Notes: generated from the sequence alone by a model not told the origin. A stretch of 64,000 bases of DNA from Eremophila alpestris peregrina (GCA_009792885.1 WMCF01000029.1:8023628-8087627), one strand, 5' to 3'; positions 24,881 through 37,600 are shown, numbered from the stretch's first letter. Numbers and translations: made by a program.

Positions 24881-25217
24881 CCAGCTCGTTGCCTTCTTGA
24901 GAAAACGGCATTAATCCGTACTCCGAGCAACAAGCTGCCGGTGCCAGGATCTATCTGCTGTTCTTTTTCTCTTCCATTGGACCGCCAACGCTTTTTTTCG
25001 ATTTAGTGACAAGCTGGGTGTGATCGTCACGAACAAAGTGTGGGTTTGATGGCTGCTAAATCAGCCTTTACTCCTACAAACCGATCCTAAGAAATAAGGG
25101 AGGGAAAAGTCTGCTTGTGTAATCTTTTTTAAAAAGGGAAAGAGCGCTGTTGTGTTGGGTTTGTTTTTTCTTTTTTTTATCTTCGTCTGTTTGGATTTCT
25201 TTTTAAACTTATGAAAA
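24881..25217 (+). other. KLF13: KLF13 5' UTR (start approximate)
   Basis: The leader between the promoter island and the start codon is pyrimidine- and A-rich, in contrast to the island. There is no splice acceptor immediately before the start codon, so leader and coding exon 1 are taken as one exon. Short upstream reading frames begin at 25,049 and 25,211, and at 24,856 if transcription starts that far left. The true 5' end is not visible in sequence. Confidence 0.6.
25049..25090 (+). other. upstream ORF in the KLF13 leader, 13 codons
   Basis: An ATG at 25,049 (T at -3, G at +4, a middling context) opens a 13-codon frame, MAAKSAFTPTNRS, that stops at 25,088-25,090, about 130 nt before the main start. 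Termination well upstream leaves room for reinitiation at the KLF13 start. Confidence 0.5.
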
Positions 25218-25294
25218 ATGGCAACAGCAGCATACGTGGATCATTTTGCAGCAGAGTGCCTTGTTTCTATGTCAAGTCGTGCTGTTATCCATAG
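25211..25294 (+). other. overlapping upstream ORF, 27 codons
   Basis: An ATG at 25,211 lies 7 nt before the KLF13 start in a different frame and stays open until TAG at 25,292-25,294, so it overlaps the coding region. Its context is poor (C at -3, A at +4), whereas the main start has A at -3 and G at +4. Most scanning ribosomes should therefore bypass it, but each use would exclude KLF13 translation. Confidence 0.55.
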
Positions 25295-25758
25295 TCCCAA
25301 AGGGGAGCCTGATCCCCAACCTGATGCAGCAATACTTCCTTCATCCAATGGAGAAGATAGACGGGAAGTCAGAGAAACCGGGAAAGACAATGGATCATCA
25401 TTACTTGTGGTAGCTAGCATTTTAGCAGATCTGAACCAGCATGTCCCAAACTCACCTGCTCTAAGGACGGAAAAAACAGAGACGCTTGATTTAACAGAAC
25501 AAATACACATTTCTATTGCTCCTAAGGAGTTTGGGGAAGAAAGTCTGTCTTCAGCTGGTAAGCGTGGAGGAGAAAGAGCAGCCACACCTACTAGCCTGGC
25601 TGCAGTAACTGAGCCAAGCCCCAGACAAAAGAACAAACGCATAAGAAGCTGGACTGACCCTGGATCACCCCAGAAAAAGCACAAATGCCACTATGTGGGG
25701 TGTGAAAAAGTTTATGGCAAATCTTCCCATCTTAAAGCTCATCTAAGGACCCATACAG
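25218..25758 (+). CDS. KLF13: KLF13 coding exon 1 (N-terminus and zinc finger 1)
   Basis: This exon encodes residues 1-180 and the first base of the Gly181 codon of the Krüppel-like transcription factor KLF13 (BTEB3/RFLAT-1/FKLF-2), a nuclear regulator that binds GC and CACCC boxes. The start ATG has a strong context (A at -3, G at +4), and the N-terminus [15 protein letters not shown] is diagnostic of KLF13 rather than KLF9 or KLF16. The AAECLVSM segment (11-18) is the SIN3-interacting helix of the BTEB subgroup, which recruits SIN3A/HDAC repressors. A second hydrophobic conserved segment, [14 protein letters not shown], spans 61-74. A basic stretch (136-156) is a likely nuclear signal. Zinc finger 1 uses C157, C162, H175 and H179. 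The exon ends at ACAG, followed by the intron donor GTTAGT (phase 1). The region between 75 and 140 lacks the Ala/Pro-rich runs of mammalian KLF13. Codons are A/T-ending (about 32% GC3). Confidence 0.96.
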
Positions 25759-27264
25759 GTTAGTTACAAACCAGCCAGAGATTTATTTGTTACAGCTTGG
25801 TAATTAAAATGAAAAACAAAACCAAACAAACTTTTATTTGGCCACTCTTATGGTTTCACCTCTTGGAACTCAAGCTCGGGAAAACCAAACAACAACAAAA
25901 AAAAACCCTCTGGGAATAAACCCTTACTGGGCATAGATTCAAAGCTAATGTTGCCCTTCTTTATTAATGTCACAGGGAACGGCATGCAGGTCGTGGATTA
26001 TACCAAGCTGTAATTTTTAGCTGCTGGCCTTCTTGTTCTGTGTGTCTTCTACTTCCCTTTGCAGTACTTCTTACCTCCCCGTTTTTCCTACTCTGTGCTC
26101 CAGTCCCTCTCTTTATACCAGCTTATCACTTCCCATGCAAATATCAACATTCTTGATATTTTAAAATTAAATATTCTAGAGGCACCTACATGGCTGTGTA
26201 TCTGTTTCTTTCTTTAGCAGACACTTTGTGAAAGCCAGAGTAAGCAGAGGGTAGATGAGAGGCTGAACACGAGTCTCGAGGAGACACCATGAGTGAGGAG
26301 AGAGGGGGATATGGGCAGTGACTAAAACGCTTTTGGCAGCTGGGTAAAACAGAATTCAAAAGAAAAAGATATTTGAATGCAACCGGTAACGTGTACTCGT
26401 CAGTGTTGAGTGCTTAGTTCTTGGTGAATGCTGAGCGCCTTTTTGTTGCTACTGTAATTTATTAGACACACCCACAGAAAAAGTGGAAGTCTTGCAAGCA
26501 CTGAGAAAGTTGCACTGAAAGTATTAGGAAGGCCATCTTGAAATGGGCCCCATGACTTGCCACGCCTCTGCCTGGTGCTGGGAAACAGGATGGCTTCCAT
26601 TGAGACAGGGGACACCAAAATTTGAGGAGACCAATCTCTGCTGAAGGCACTGATCCTAGCACATCTGTCGAGGCACCACACCGACTAGAGCAGACTTGTG
26701 CAAGATGTTCCGCTGAGTAATTTCAGATGGCAAATTAGTTTACTAAGATGTATGGTCAGTTCTCTTAAAAAGAGCAGTAAGAAAGAGATCCTCAGAACTA
26801 AGCATGACATAACTCCTGAGTTTTAGCTCTGAGGTGTCACCCTCACCCATGCTGGCCCTGCTTTCAGTTTTCCCTGTTGCCTTCCTGAGATAAAGAGCTG
26901 TTCTAATTTGACGGTATGCTTTGCTCTCTGTGGGAGAGAAGAAAGCCCCATCAAATTTGAGCATATGGATGGACAATTCCCTGTGGCACACAGCCAAAGG
27001 AACAGTGTGTTCCTGGCACCCCAGGCAGCCTGTCCTGCTTTGCACTGTGTAACTGCTTTTTGCCGCCTTGGGAGTTATACAGAAAAGGTGTTTCCACTTG
27101 GCTTGCAGGGAATTGTCTCCATTAATTTGCAGTTCTTTTGCATTCTTATTGCTGGCATTTGCCATTGTCCTGAGAGCGAAAGATAAATTTAGCAACGTTT
27201 CTGGGTTTCCAAACCAACCAGAGACCAAGAAGGGGAACTCCAGCCCCTGATAAAGAGAGGAGGG

Positions 27265-27375
27265 CTTGGCATGCCCGCCCTGCGGGGAGAGGAGGGAGGG
27301 CAGGGCCGGCGGGGAGTGTCGCTCCGGGCTGCCGGCAGAGCGGAGTCATTCGGGGACGCTGGCTCGCCTCCAAGT
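27265..27375. promoter_or_regulatory. intronic CpG cluster, possible alternative promoter or enhancer
   Basis: About 110 bp of CpG-rich sequence, 1.5 kb inside intron 1, is followed by an inverted CCAAT box (ATTGG, 27,453-27,457) and a palindromic E-box CACGTG (27,488-27,493). An ATG at 27,271 opens a 77-codon frame that stops at 27,504 and does not continue into a splice donor. A protein-coding alternative first exon is therefore not supported; a non-coding start site or enhancer is possible. Confidence 0.4.
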
Positions 27376-29400
27376 TCTCTTTTTTTTCTCTTTTCCTTTT
27401 TTTTTTTTTTAACTCTTCATTTCCTGTATTTTTTCCCGGACTGTAGGACTCAATTGGTTATTGCTGTAGCTAATGGCACTAAGAGAGCACGTGTGTGTGT
27501 CTGAGAGCTAAAGGAAAAGCAGGGAAGGGACTGTTTTTGCCCAGGGAGTGGCAGGACCCTCGGGGACTACAGCTTCTTTGTTTTCTTTCGTCTCCAGTGT
27601 CTGTGTGGGAAGCTTCAAGCAAAGCTGCCAAGTTTCCCTCCTCACTGGCAACAGGTCTGTCTCTGTTTGGATTGAGTTTTAAACAGGCTTAAATGCCTCT
27701 TACTCTCCTAGCAGAATGTCTTCTCAGGTGTTTGAATTTTTTTTTCCTATCTTTAAAAAAATTGTGACAGCCTTGAAAAAGGTTTGTAAGACAAGAGTTA
27801 AGCTAACAGAAAAAGGGATCACTTCCAGGACTGGTAAATATCTGGTCTTACAAAGCATGTAATGGTGTTTTACTGCTTTAGAACGAGGGCTTTGGGTCTC
27901 CTCTGCTTACTAGTCATCCTGAATTAGTTAAGTAGCACATCAGTCTGCCCAGGTGTCAGAGAGATAGGGTGATGGCTATCCATGTCACAGAGCAGTGGTG
28001 AAAGTACCCCAGGTACACATGGAAGCTGCTTTAAACAGCTATCCAAATAAGTCCCAAACCTGTTTGCTAACAACAGTCAACACTTCTGCTATGGAGCAAA
28101 ACTTCTTCCATGTGCTGTATGACTAGATGAGCTGGTATTTAGGGGTGACCTGAAGGCTGAGAACAGCACTGCAGGCTAGAAGATAACTGAAGATCATGCA
28201 AGAGATACTTGAAAAGAACAGTTTATGATCTGCTTTAGAAACTTGCTTGTCCTTGTCTGCTACAGTGCTGAGAAAGTAAAGGCTTTGCTCTGCATGGTTC
28301 AAGGAAGGATAGACCAGATCCTTGAGCTTATGTCCAAGAGATACAGAGCCTTCCAAGTAATATTGTATCAAATCCAGCCCACATTGATAGGGACTGAAAG
28401 CTGGTACTATTTTCCAGCTGTTTGGTGCTCTGTGTGAAATCCCTCTGATAGTTATAGCCAGATATCAGAGCTTAAACATAAAGTAAAAACCATAGTGCAG
28501 AGGATGCTAATTCTCCTATTTAAAGCAGAAGAACCAAGATGGAAATGCCAAGAGCATCTGCTTTTTGTCCTTTACTCAGTGTACAGTGTTTTCTAGTACT
28601 CCTATTAGGACAAAATGTGCTGGAGCAATCCACAGTTTCTTGTGTGCTTTTTTGGTACACTACTGGTTAACCTGTCTCAGCCCTACTTATGAATACCTCA
28701 CCTTTATTACACTGAAAACCCTTCAACCAGACAAAAAAACTTTTTTCACCAAAATCTACTCTGTTTTCTCCACCAGCTTTCAAAGTTCCCATCCCCCTGT
28801 GTTGCTTTTCATGTTTATGTTTTCCACTCTAGTCTCACTGAATGTCCTGGAGTTCAACATGATCATCAGCCACAAAGCCCTTGAAGTTTTAATGTTTACC
28901 AGAAGGTTATATTTAGTGTCAGTGGGTAGTTGTCAAGTCAAATACTTTTCCACTAAGGCTCCTGTGGATCTCCAAAGCTCTGTTGTGGTCTACAGAGGCA
29001 GCAGCCCCATTTGTCCTAAGCTATACTGACCCCACTGATACAAAAGGTTTCACTGATGCACAGATTTTAAAAATCCTTTCCACAAATTAAATTCCTAAAC
29101 ACAAAGGACTTGCAAAAAAAAAGAAATTATATAAATAAATTAAGCTAAATTAATAATCTATAAAGAAATAAACATATAAATAACACCTAATAAATATATA
29201 AATAAATGGTTTGCATGACAGAGTTCCCCTTCATCTAAGCAGGTTTTCAGCACAAAGGTCTGGACATTCTCTGGAGTTACTGGAAACCAGTTAAGTCTCT
29301 TGATGCCCCGTAGTAGAAGGTAGACAGTACAGAGCCTAATAGCAATCTAGAGCCTATAATCTTATAGAGCCTTGTCCAAGACCACTGTGTTCTGAAATCA

Positions 29401-29449
29401 TGTAGAGAGTCCCAGCTTATTGCATGGGACTCTACATATGTATATGTAG
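29401..29449. repeat. two adjacent inverted repeats
   Basis: The arm TGTAGAGAGTCCCA (29,401-29,414) pairs with TGGGACTCTACA (29,425-29,436) across a 10-base loop and with a 2-base bulge. The right arm runs into a second palindrome, CTACATATGTATATGTAG (29,432-29,449), so the two hairpins compete for shared bases. The context is AT-rich intronic sequence. Confidence 0.75.
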
Positions 29450-32400
29450 ACAAAAACTGATGGGATTTTGGGCAGGGATCACAAGAATCCTACATAGTGC
29501 AGCTCCCCACCGAATCATTGTGAGCTCTCAAGCTTTTAGCCATCTCCATTAGCACACAATCACCATCATGGATGCAGAAAAGGCACAAAATAAACCTTCA
29601 TTTAACTCCATTGAACGCTCCTTCTAAACTTACTAGTTCTACGCACTAAGCAGCACATGACAACACAGAAACAGCTTTTCAGTCAGTCATCAGAATTAAA
29701 CGAGTCTGCACAAATTAGCAGAAGCCAAGGAGAAGTGGGCACCAGTCTCAGCCTGGAGTCTTAGTCTTGCAGCAAAACTAACTTAGAGGCCATGTGGCTT
29801 AGCAGTAGCTCCTCTGCAGTTTTGGTAAACCATTTCTGTGGTGGCTGTTGAAGCACAGGAAGAATAAAAGGCTTAATTATATAATCCTTGCTCATACATG
29901 TCAGGTTAGGACTCACCCAAGAGAAAGTGGTCAAGACCTTTGTTGATCTCTAGCTGGCAGAGTGAGCCTAATAAGCCTATATTTTAAAAAACAATACAGA
30001 TTTTCAAAGCATTGTTTGTGTTCCCTCTGAAAGAGCTCTGCAACTCCTTTCTTACTTCCTCTAACAAAATTTCAACGTGAACAAAAGTCAGTAGAAAACG
30101 TAGAACAGCTTACCTCAGAGCTCTGCTGAGTCCTCACCTACAATGCAATTCTCAAGACTAAAGTTCTCATTTAAAAGTATTGATTCTAAACCATCTATGT
30201 TCATTGAAGATAACAAAAAGTATATATGCTTTAAGTTTCTTAAAGTCTTTGAAATAAACACAGGGTATAAACTTCTTAAAGAGTAAATAAATTTTAAAGC
30301 ATGTTTCAAAAGGAGCTGAACTCAGGAAGAAAAATAGAACTACTCCTACTCACTCCTTTTATATGACTGCTTCAAGACTGAATAATAAGATTCAGTTAAT
30401 TCAGCTGCAAAAGAGTTAGGGCTAAATTGGTTGCTTGGAGAATCCAGCTGGATGACATCCTTATTTACCACACACTTGATTAATATTAGCTATTAGGGGG
30501 AACTAACTCTCCTGATGGTTATACAGGTTTCTCTGTGAAAGGCTTCCCTTTATTTCCTTTCCCCCCCTCTTTCTCCCCAGTCTTTGTGGAGATATTAATC
30601 ATGCAGAAGACCAGAAGTGAAGTTTCTGGTAACAACAGAATTAGGTATTGTAGCTAAAAAGCATTTAAAGTAAAACTGTACTTGTCATTGCTACAACTAT
30701 GTGTCCAATGAAAAATCAGAAACATCACAGGCTTCTCTTTCCACAAACCGTTTTTCTTTTAGCATGGAAGTGGGACTTAGGTCCAATGTAATGAGACCTA
30801 TTAGTATTGGAAGTAGTGAGGATGGATAACCCTCCAGTTGTTCTCCTCATCCTAGATACTGGTAGTAGCACTTTCCTTCTCATTGGCAAGACCTAAGTCA
30901 TACAAATAGTTGGGAGTAAACTGGCAAGTGAGGTTTTTAATGAATGGACAGTTGCAATTGATTGCTGTATTTATATTAGAAATTAATCACAGCCCTATGG
31001 ACAAGTGTGTTCAGAATGATCTGCAGAAGACTTTTCTGCAGTAGCATTTCTCTGCAAGACACAGGAAAGTGTATGTGACAGAAGTTTTGCATAAAGAAAC
31101 CTTCTGTTAAACTGGAATTCCTTATGAAACAAACTCACAATTGGACTGCATCTGAAAAGAAGGCACCTTTAACCATTTAAAACACAACTGTTCCATTGTG
31201 TTATTGTCTGGCTGAACATGGTTATGGCACGTCCAAGAGCAGAAACCTGGAACTTGTTTATATTGGACATGTGGTTTCTGGTTCTGTTTTTTAAGTTAAG
31301 CACGTTCCAACTTCCCCCCACCCCCTTTCAATCTTGGATCAGCTGTCTGGAAGTCGGTGCTGACAGAGCCAAAAAAATACTCTGCTGTTCAAATTCAGGA
31401 CAACTTTTGAAGGGTCCTTTCTGTAGAATTTCTATAGGTATACTTTTTTCCCTTTGTTACCCACTTGGCTTTTATGAGGTAGATTTGCATGGGCAGTGAG
31501 ATCATTATCTTGCTGTGTTCGTTTAACAATAGCTAGACAATGTGGGTTATTTAAGTGCAGGCACTGAAGTCAGACACACATATCCTGTATTTTTCAGGTC
31601 TTGCAGATTCAGCAGATCTTATAGGGCCTCCACTTAATAGAAAAGAAAAAATTTTAAGAGTTCAGAGTGCCACCGTTGTGGTTACTTGTAGAAAAACGAC
31701 CTCAGAAGCTTTTTTGCAGCCTTAACATAAAAAGCATTTACTAACCAGGAACTTGGCACAAGTCAAATGGTATTAAAGTAAGCATATCCTGAAATGACCT
31801 CTAGTGCAAGGAAAAGATTTGCTGTAATCACTTACAGTCCTTTTGGAGTACTTTCAGGAAATACAGGCAAAATACTGGTGACTGGGTACCTGCTGATGTT
31901 GCAGTCAATGGATCAATAAGCTATCTTAGATTTATTGCACACTCTATTTCTACCAGACTACTCTCTGTTATTTGGTCATGAATTTTTGGAATAAAGGACC
32001 TTGAAAAAATGATATGAAAGAACAGTGTTGCTGCTGCATGTTTCACATGATTTCATCTGCCTCGGTCTGGCAGGCAGCTAGAATACCCCTTGACAACAAA
32101 TACCCAAGCAGAATGGGCATGCTGGTTATGTCCTTACTGCCTTCAACAATAGCTTTTAAAGCTGGTAAAGCAGAGCAGCAGAAAGCTAACTCTTCCAGAG
32201 TAAGATCAGGTGAGGTACAGCAGCCAGAAGGGATGTATTGAGCTTTTTAAAGTAAACAGCTGTCAATATTTCCACTAGAGGAACTCAGAATGGAGCCAGC
32301 TGAGAAGGATTAATACATTTTCAGATGTTTCCTGCAAATTTTTTTGGTGAAGTGATGAGCTGTTTGTTAATAGATCAGTGAAATATTTATTTTGCAGTTT

Positions 32401-33248
32401 CGGGGTAAATAAATGAAATTACATTGGTACAAATTTACATACTAGACTGGGACTTTAGAGACTATTTTCCATTCTTGAAAACCTCCCAGTTAAATACAGG
32501 GCTTTTCTACATTCTTAGACTAGTAGTTTAGGCCTTATTCTGCTATAACAAATAGAACAGAGATGCTGCTAAAACCTCGCAGAACCACGGACTAATTTTT
32601 GTTTTTTATATGTGGGGGCTTACTGAATTTTAATTTGCAATCTCTTTTAAATGCCAGCAGAAGGACTGCAGATGAGCATTAATACATGAGGGCCTTGGCA
32701 CTTTTTGTTTGTTCTGGTGACTGATATATTTTCCAAGCACTATGTGAATTGTATGCAGCTTTCTTACACACGTGAAACTCCTCATAGAGCACTGAAAGCC
32801 CCTCAAAGTCAATGAAACTTCCATTTGCTGTATATATGTCTGTGCAAGCTGTGCCAATAGAATGTTTAGTCTTACTGTGTAATAAATCTAGAATGTATTT
32901 GTAAATATGTCTTCTCAATTCTCCTAACATGGCCAAAACAAAACTGAATTTCTTAGATACCCCAAAGGATTACTTTCAGACTGTATTCTCATTGATACAT
33001 TTTTGCCCTTTGTGCAAAGATGTACCATAGTTACACTTTCTATTTCCCCCAGCTTCCATCATTGAAAACTACTGAATTCTTCTCACTTGCATTTAAGAAT
33101 TTCTCAGGCTGGTAACATTTGGAACCAAATTCTAGCTTAAACAGAAGTGTATGAGCAAATATATGAGCAAGCAGCAAAGGAAATGCTTTGGAATTTATAG
33201 GTACTGCTACATAGAGTTACTAGCATTAACAGACCTGTAAGAAATGTA

Positions 33249-33308
33249 TCTCTCTCTCTCTCTCTTTTTTTCTTTTTTTCTTTTTTTCTTTTTTTCTTTT
33301 TTTTTTTT
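33249..33308. repeat. (TC)n followed by (CTTTTTTT)n microsatellite
   Basis: A TC dinucleotide run is followed by four near-perfect 8-base units of one C and seven T, then a T-run. This is an intronic simple repeat, and length errors are likely in assembly. Confidence 0.9.
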
Positions 33309-34537
33309 GACAAATGCCAGGAAAGATGTAGAATTTTGTCATGGGACAAAGTAATTATAATCACTGATTACTAGTTTTAGTAGATGCTAGGTGTAAATTT
33401 AACAGAATCGGTTTTACTTCAAGTTGTGTGATATGAGGTAAGACTATCTCTAGCTAATCACCCACCCCTTGTCTTTAAAAAAACAACTCTCGGTGTCCCT
33501 AATAAGGAAATACTCATGGGGTTTTTTAAGCACAAAATCATGTGTTTCTTTTGGAAAGAAACCTCTTCCTAACCCACCATCTGCAAATATAATACACATG
33601 TATATAGCATTGCATTAATAATACACATAAATTGGGTTTGCACAGTTAAATATAAGTTCTAGTGAACCCTAACTCTGATTCTGCTGCTCCTCCATGTGCT
33701 GCTGAGGCTTTGAAAGGGGAATAGGGCTGTTACAACTTGGTAGATTAACTCAGCATTGCTCAAATAGTGGAACATGGAGGGAGAATTCTCCCTCTGCCCC
33801 AAACCTCCAGCTCTTACCTGCGCTGCAGAATCCCTTACACTGTTGCCACGGTAAGTTTTCAAATGACTGCCAGAGTTTGTGGGGGGTCTGAAACAGTAAC
33901 CTGAAGAGGAGAGCAGCCCAAAGTTGTGGGAACACAATGTTACTGATCATTCATTCGGGTACTCCACTGCTTTCCTAACTTGTCATCTGCAAACGAGTTC
34001 AGATATCACGTGAGATCGAGGCAATTACCATGCTGAAAGATTTACACCATTTCCCACATTTTCCTTCTGCTTGAGTGAGTTTTGTTGTGTTGGCATTTCC
34101 TTTCAGTCTGCAGGATAATATCATTAAGGGCACCACCTCACTGACCAAATCAGACATGATTTAAGCCAGCATCTGTTGGAGCTTGGAGTGCAAATTTAGC
34201 AGTCTAACTTCTGGGGAGCCATTTTAATTAATAAGTGTCATTGGTAGCTTTCAGAGGATGAAGTGGTCAGCCAGATGACAATGTTATCTTTGCTGTGCTC
34301 ACTGATATAAGCAAATATTGTACAACAGCTGGCACAAATGTTTTACCATGAACCTTGTCCCAGACTTCTATTACTGGGACATGTGCAGATGAAATGTGTT
34401 TAGGAACATGACTGTCAGATACCTTATACTAAAGTGATAATTTACAAAGCTCTAACTATATACTGCAGAGACAAAACTGTAATGAGAAACAGCTTTTAAG
34501 CACTGCTTGTCAAAGTACAGATGTTCAGCACCAGTAT

Positions 34538-34601
34538 AAAAAAAAAAAAAAAAAAATCAGTCCCCAAAGGGGTGTTCCTTTAAAAAAAAAAAAAAAAAAA
34601 A
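34538..34601. repeat. paired poly(A) tracts
   Basis: A-runs of 19 bases (34,538-34,556) and 20 bases (34,582-34,601) flank 25 bp containing the small hairpin CCCCAAAGGGG. No retroposon body is recognisable on either side. Confidence 0.85.
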
Positions 34602-37600
34602 GTAAGAAAACAAAACAAAAAGAACAGAACATTTTGTGATTCTGCTTCTTACCCTACTGCAGTATTTGGAATTGGCTGATGTTTCCAGTAAGCAGTGTGG
34701 ACTAAGCAAATACAGCTTTCCTCTCCAAGCATAAACTCTCACCCGACTCATACCAGAAGTGCCTACATGGTGAAGGGCTACACATTCTGGAGACTTTTTG
34801 CTAACACTGCTTACTGGTGAAAAGTCATGTAGAACTCATCTGTTTTCTCTGCATTTCTGAATGTGATTTTTCTGAGCAGTTATGGCCTTTGGAGAAAACA
34901 ATATCACCGACCTTATCAAAACAAAACCACCTCAGTGATAATATGCTATTTTAAACCTACGTCTTTTGCTTGATACTTCCTTTTCCCTATAATTTCAAAT
35001 GAGATTGTTTAATAGGCTGCTGTTAATTCATTAAGGTTTTAGGACTCTGTAACACGAAAGTTTCCTAGTTCTCCCCTTTCACTATGTTTGATAGATTCAT
35101 AAGGATTTGAGTACTTCCCTCCTCTCTAACTCCAAACCTATCAGTGAAAAAAGGAATCCTGACTGGTGTTCTTACAGATTGTTTACAGGAACATAATTTA
35201 ATTTCTATATGCAATAGACTACTCCCCCTTGATTGTACAAATCACAAGATTTTTTGTCTTTAAGGCAAAAATTACTAATATTTATTTTTTGTCATCAAGG
35301 ATATAACAAGTTACAAAAGTGTTCTGAGAGAATGTTATCTGGCTGGTGCTTTGCTTTTGTAATGAATTATTGAAAAAGGTATACTTCCTGAGGTCATGTC
35401 ATCAGTTTGTGCTCCTAAGGTTAGCATTTACAGGTGAATTACAGACTAATTTGTTAGGAAAAACATTCCATACCTCTGCTGAACTTCTGTGCAAATGTTT
35501 GCTTAAAGCTTCTTTCCAAGAGCCAGCTCTGGTTCTGTGTGTAGAGTATCCTTGGAAAAGTTATGCATATACACTGTCAGTTGGATATGACCACTGTTGT
35601 TTGCAAGAGACTCAGACTCATTCAGTACAAGCTACCTTTTTCTGGTGTTGGCATGCAAATTGCTTTCTCTGATGTTGAGGTGAATTTCTTACAGAAAGAC
35701 AAGGAGCTGATGTGATTGGTGTCCTTGATAGTTTTTCTCCTTTGAATGCTGTGGAGGAACTGACTTCCAGTCTCATTTGCAAAGAAATCCAAAATGTCAC
35801 ACAACTGTTTCCTCAATCAAATAGTTCTAAGGAGGCTGTACCATTCTCATCTGTGCAATGTAAGGTCTGTGGTATTCCCTTTATGAAGAAGTGACCGTGC
35901 TGGCACGTTTTGCATTTGAGTACATTTGTTGTGGTTTCACAGACAAACACAGTAAGAGCAACAGTAACTTTCACTGCACAGCTGTTTCTCACTTGGAAAT
36001 CAGATCAACTTTGGATTTCTTTAAATCTAATTTTTAAAAAATATAAAAGCAATCCTGAGTTTCTAGGTCAGTCTTGTGCTTGTCTCTTCTGATTATAAAA
36101 CACAGCTTGATGAGCATGCAGACGTTGTACACAACTTTACAGTGCTGAGGTATTTCTGTTCTGAAAAGAATGCTAAACACATACCTGGTTTTGTGCAGTG
36201 TAATGATGAATCATTTTTTCTAAGAGTTAGGTTCTTTTCTTATTTGTCCATTATTCACAAATTCTAAAATTGAACTGTAAAAACTAATTTTAAAAAGAAA
36301 GTAGAAACAAGTTCCAACCAATTGGCTGAAAATCAAGTTCAAAGTACTTTGTGGATCACGTCTTTTGGGAGGAATAATAAACTGTCCCATTTGGCACTGT
36401 CAAGCTGCAACAGCACTAATTGGATCATCTCAATTCCTCAAAGCTAAGTCAGGACGCAACACCACAACTCATGAAGCTGCAATTCCTGTTTTCTTTGGGT
36501 TTATTCACAGTCTGTCTGTTGTAACAGAACCTCCCTATTACTCAAGTTTATGAACCTTGCAGTTCTGCATATTACAATTCCTGAATCTCAGCCCAAGACC
36601 CATGGTTGCCAGAGTTGTGCTCAGGAGCTAGGAATATGGACAGGAAATCAGGTTCAAATCATTTTGTGGTTCTCAGATTTAGGACTGGATTGAGCAAGAG
36701 TCCAAATGGAAGTAAGAACAGCAGGGAACTTCTGTGATCTTTTTCAAAGTAAAATTTATATCCTGTGCATAAGGTTTTGGAGCTAGCCTGCAGACTTACG
36801 TGACACTGATATCTTTTAGAATTTCATAGTAATGGTGCAATTCTTAATATATTTCATAGAACTTCTCTATCTCAGGAATCTTCTGAAAAAATTTGGCCAC
36901 TATAAGATCCTGTATTTTAGAGTACTTCATTAGCCGCTGTGCGTCAGACATGTTATGTGTGGTCAGCTCATTTCCTGCAAACACAGGCAACAGGTGCTCC
37001 ACCTCAAAAATCCAGAAAGGCTGGTGGGTTTCCTCTCCTCACCCAGAAGGGCAGGTCTGTTAAAGAATAGACCTGCACACTCAATCAAACAAATGTAGGA
37101 GAGCAGCAGTAAATGTGCTGGAGGCACTAGGAATTTATGTTTTGGGAAGTAGTAGGGATCTTTCTACTACAATTTGTCTACATTTACAGCTACTGAATTT
37201 TTACCTGATATGTATGGACCCATAGAATTAAGAACCTCTGCTTAAGAATAATTGATCTCTCACAAGGTGAAATGGTTTACATGTCAATAAGGATTTTAAA
37301 TACTTACAGAGAAAATGGTGGCTGCTGGGCAGCCCTTCTGGCATGATTCATACATATAAACTATATTCTGCAGTGAGGTGTAACTGGGTTTAACAGAGTT
37401 TTAACACTTTACAGAGTGCTCTGTAAAGACAAGCAATGAAGACATGGGTGCAGCAGGCAAGGGAAGACAGAGCTGCTAAAGGGGCCATGATGTATATATG
37501 TATATTCTAGTAACTTTTAAAATAGCATAGATGTTTCTTTCAATACTATGAGACAGAAAAGTAGTGATAGTAGTATTTGCTCATGAAAAAGGGAATCCAG

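Noticed and set aside
24357..25006. Several long frames in the KLF13 promoter island on both strands
   Set aside because: They are composition artefacts of a CpG island, with Arg/Ala/Pro-rich translations and no start-context support.
27495..27654. Possible alternative KLF13 first exon: a frame that would join exon 2 in phase 1 through a GTCTGT donor
   Set aside because: The frame begins with GTG and has no ATG, and the donor is weak. The phase match alone is a one-in-three coincidence.
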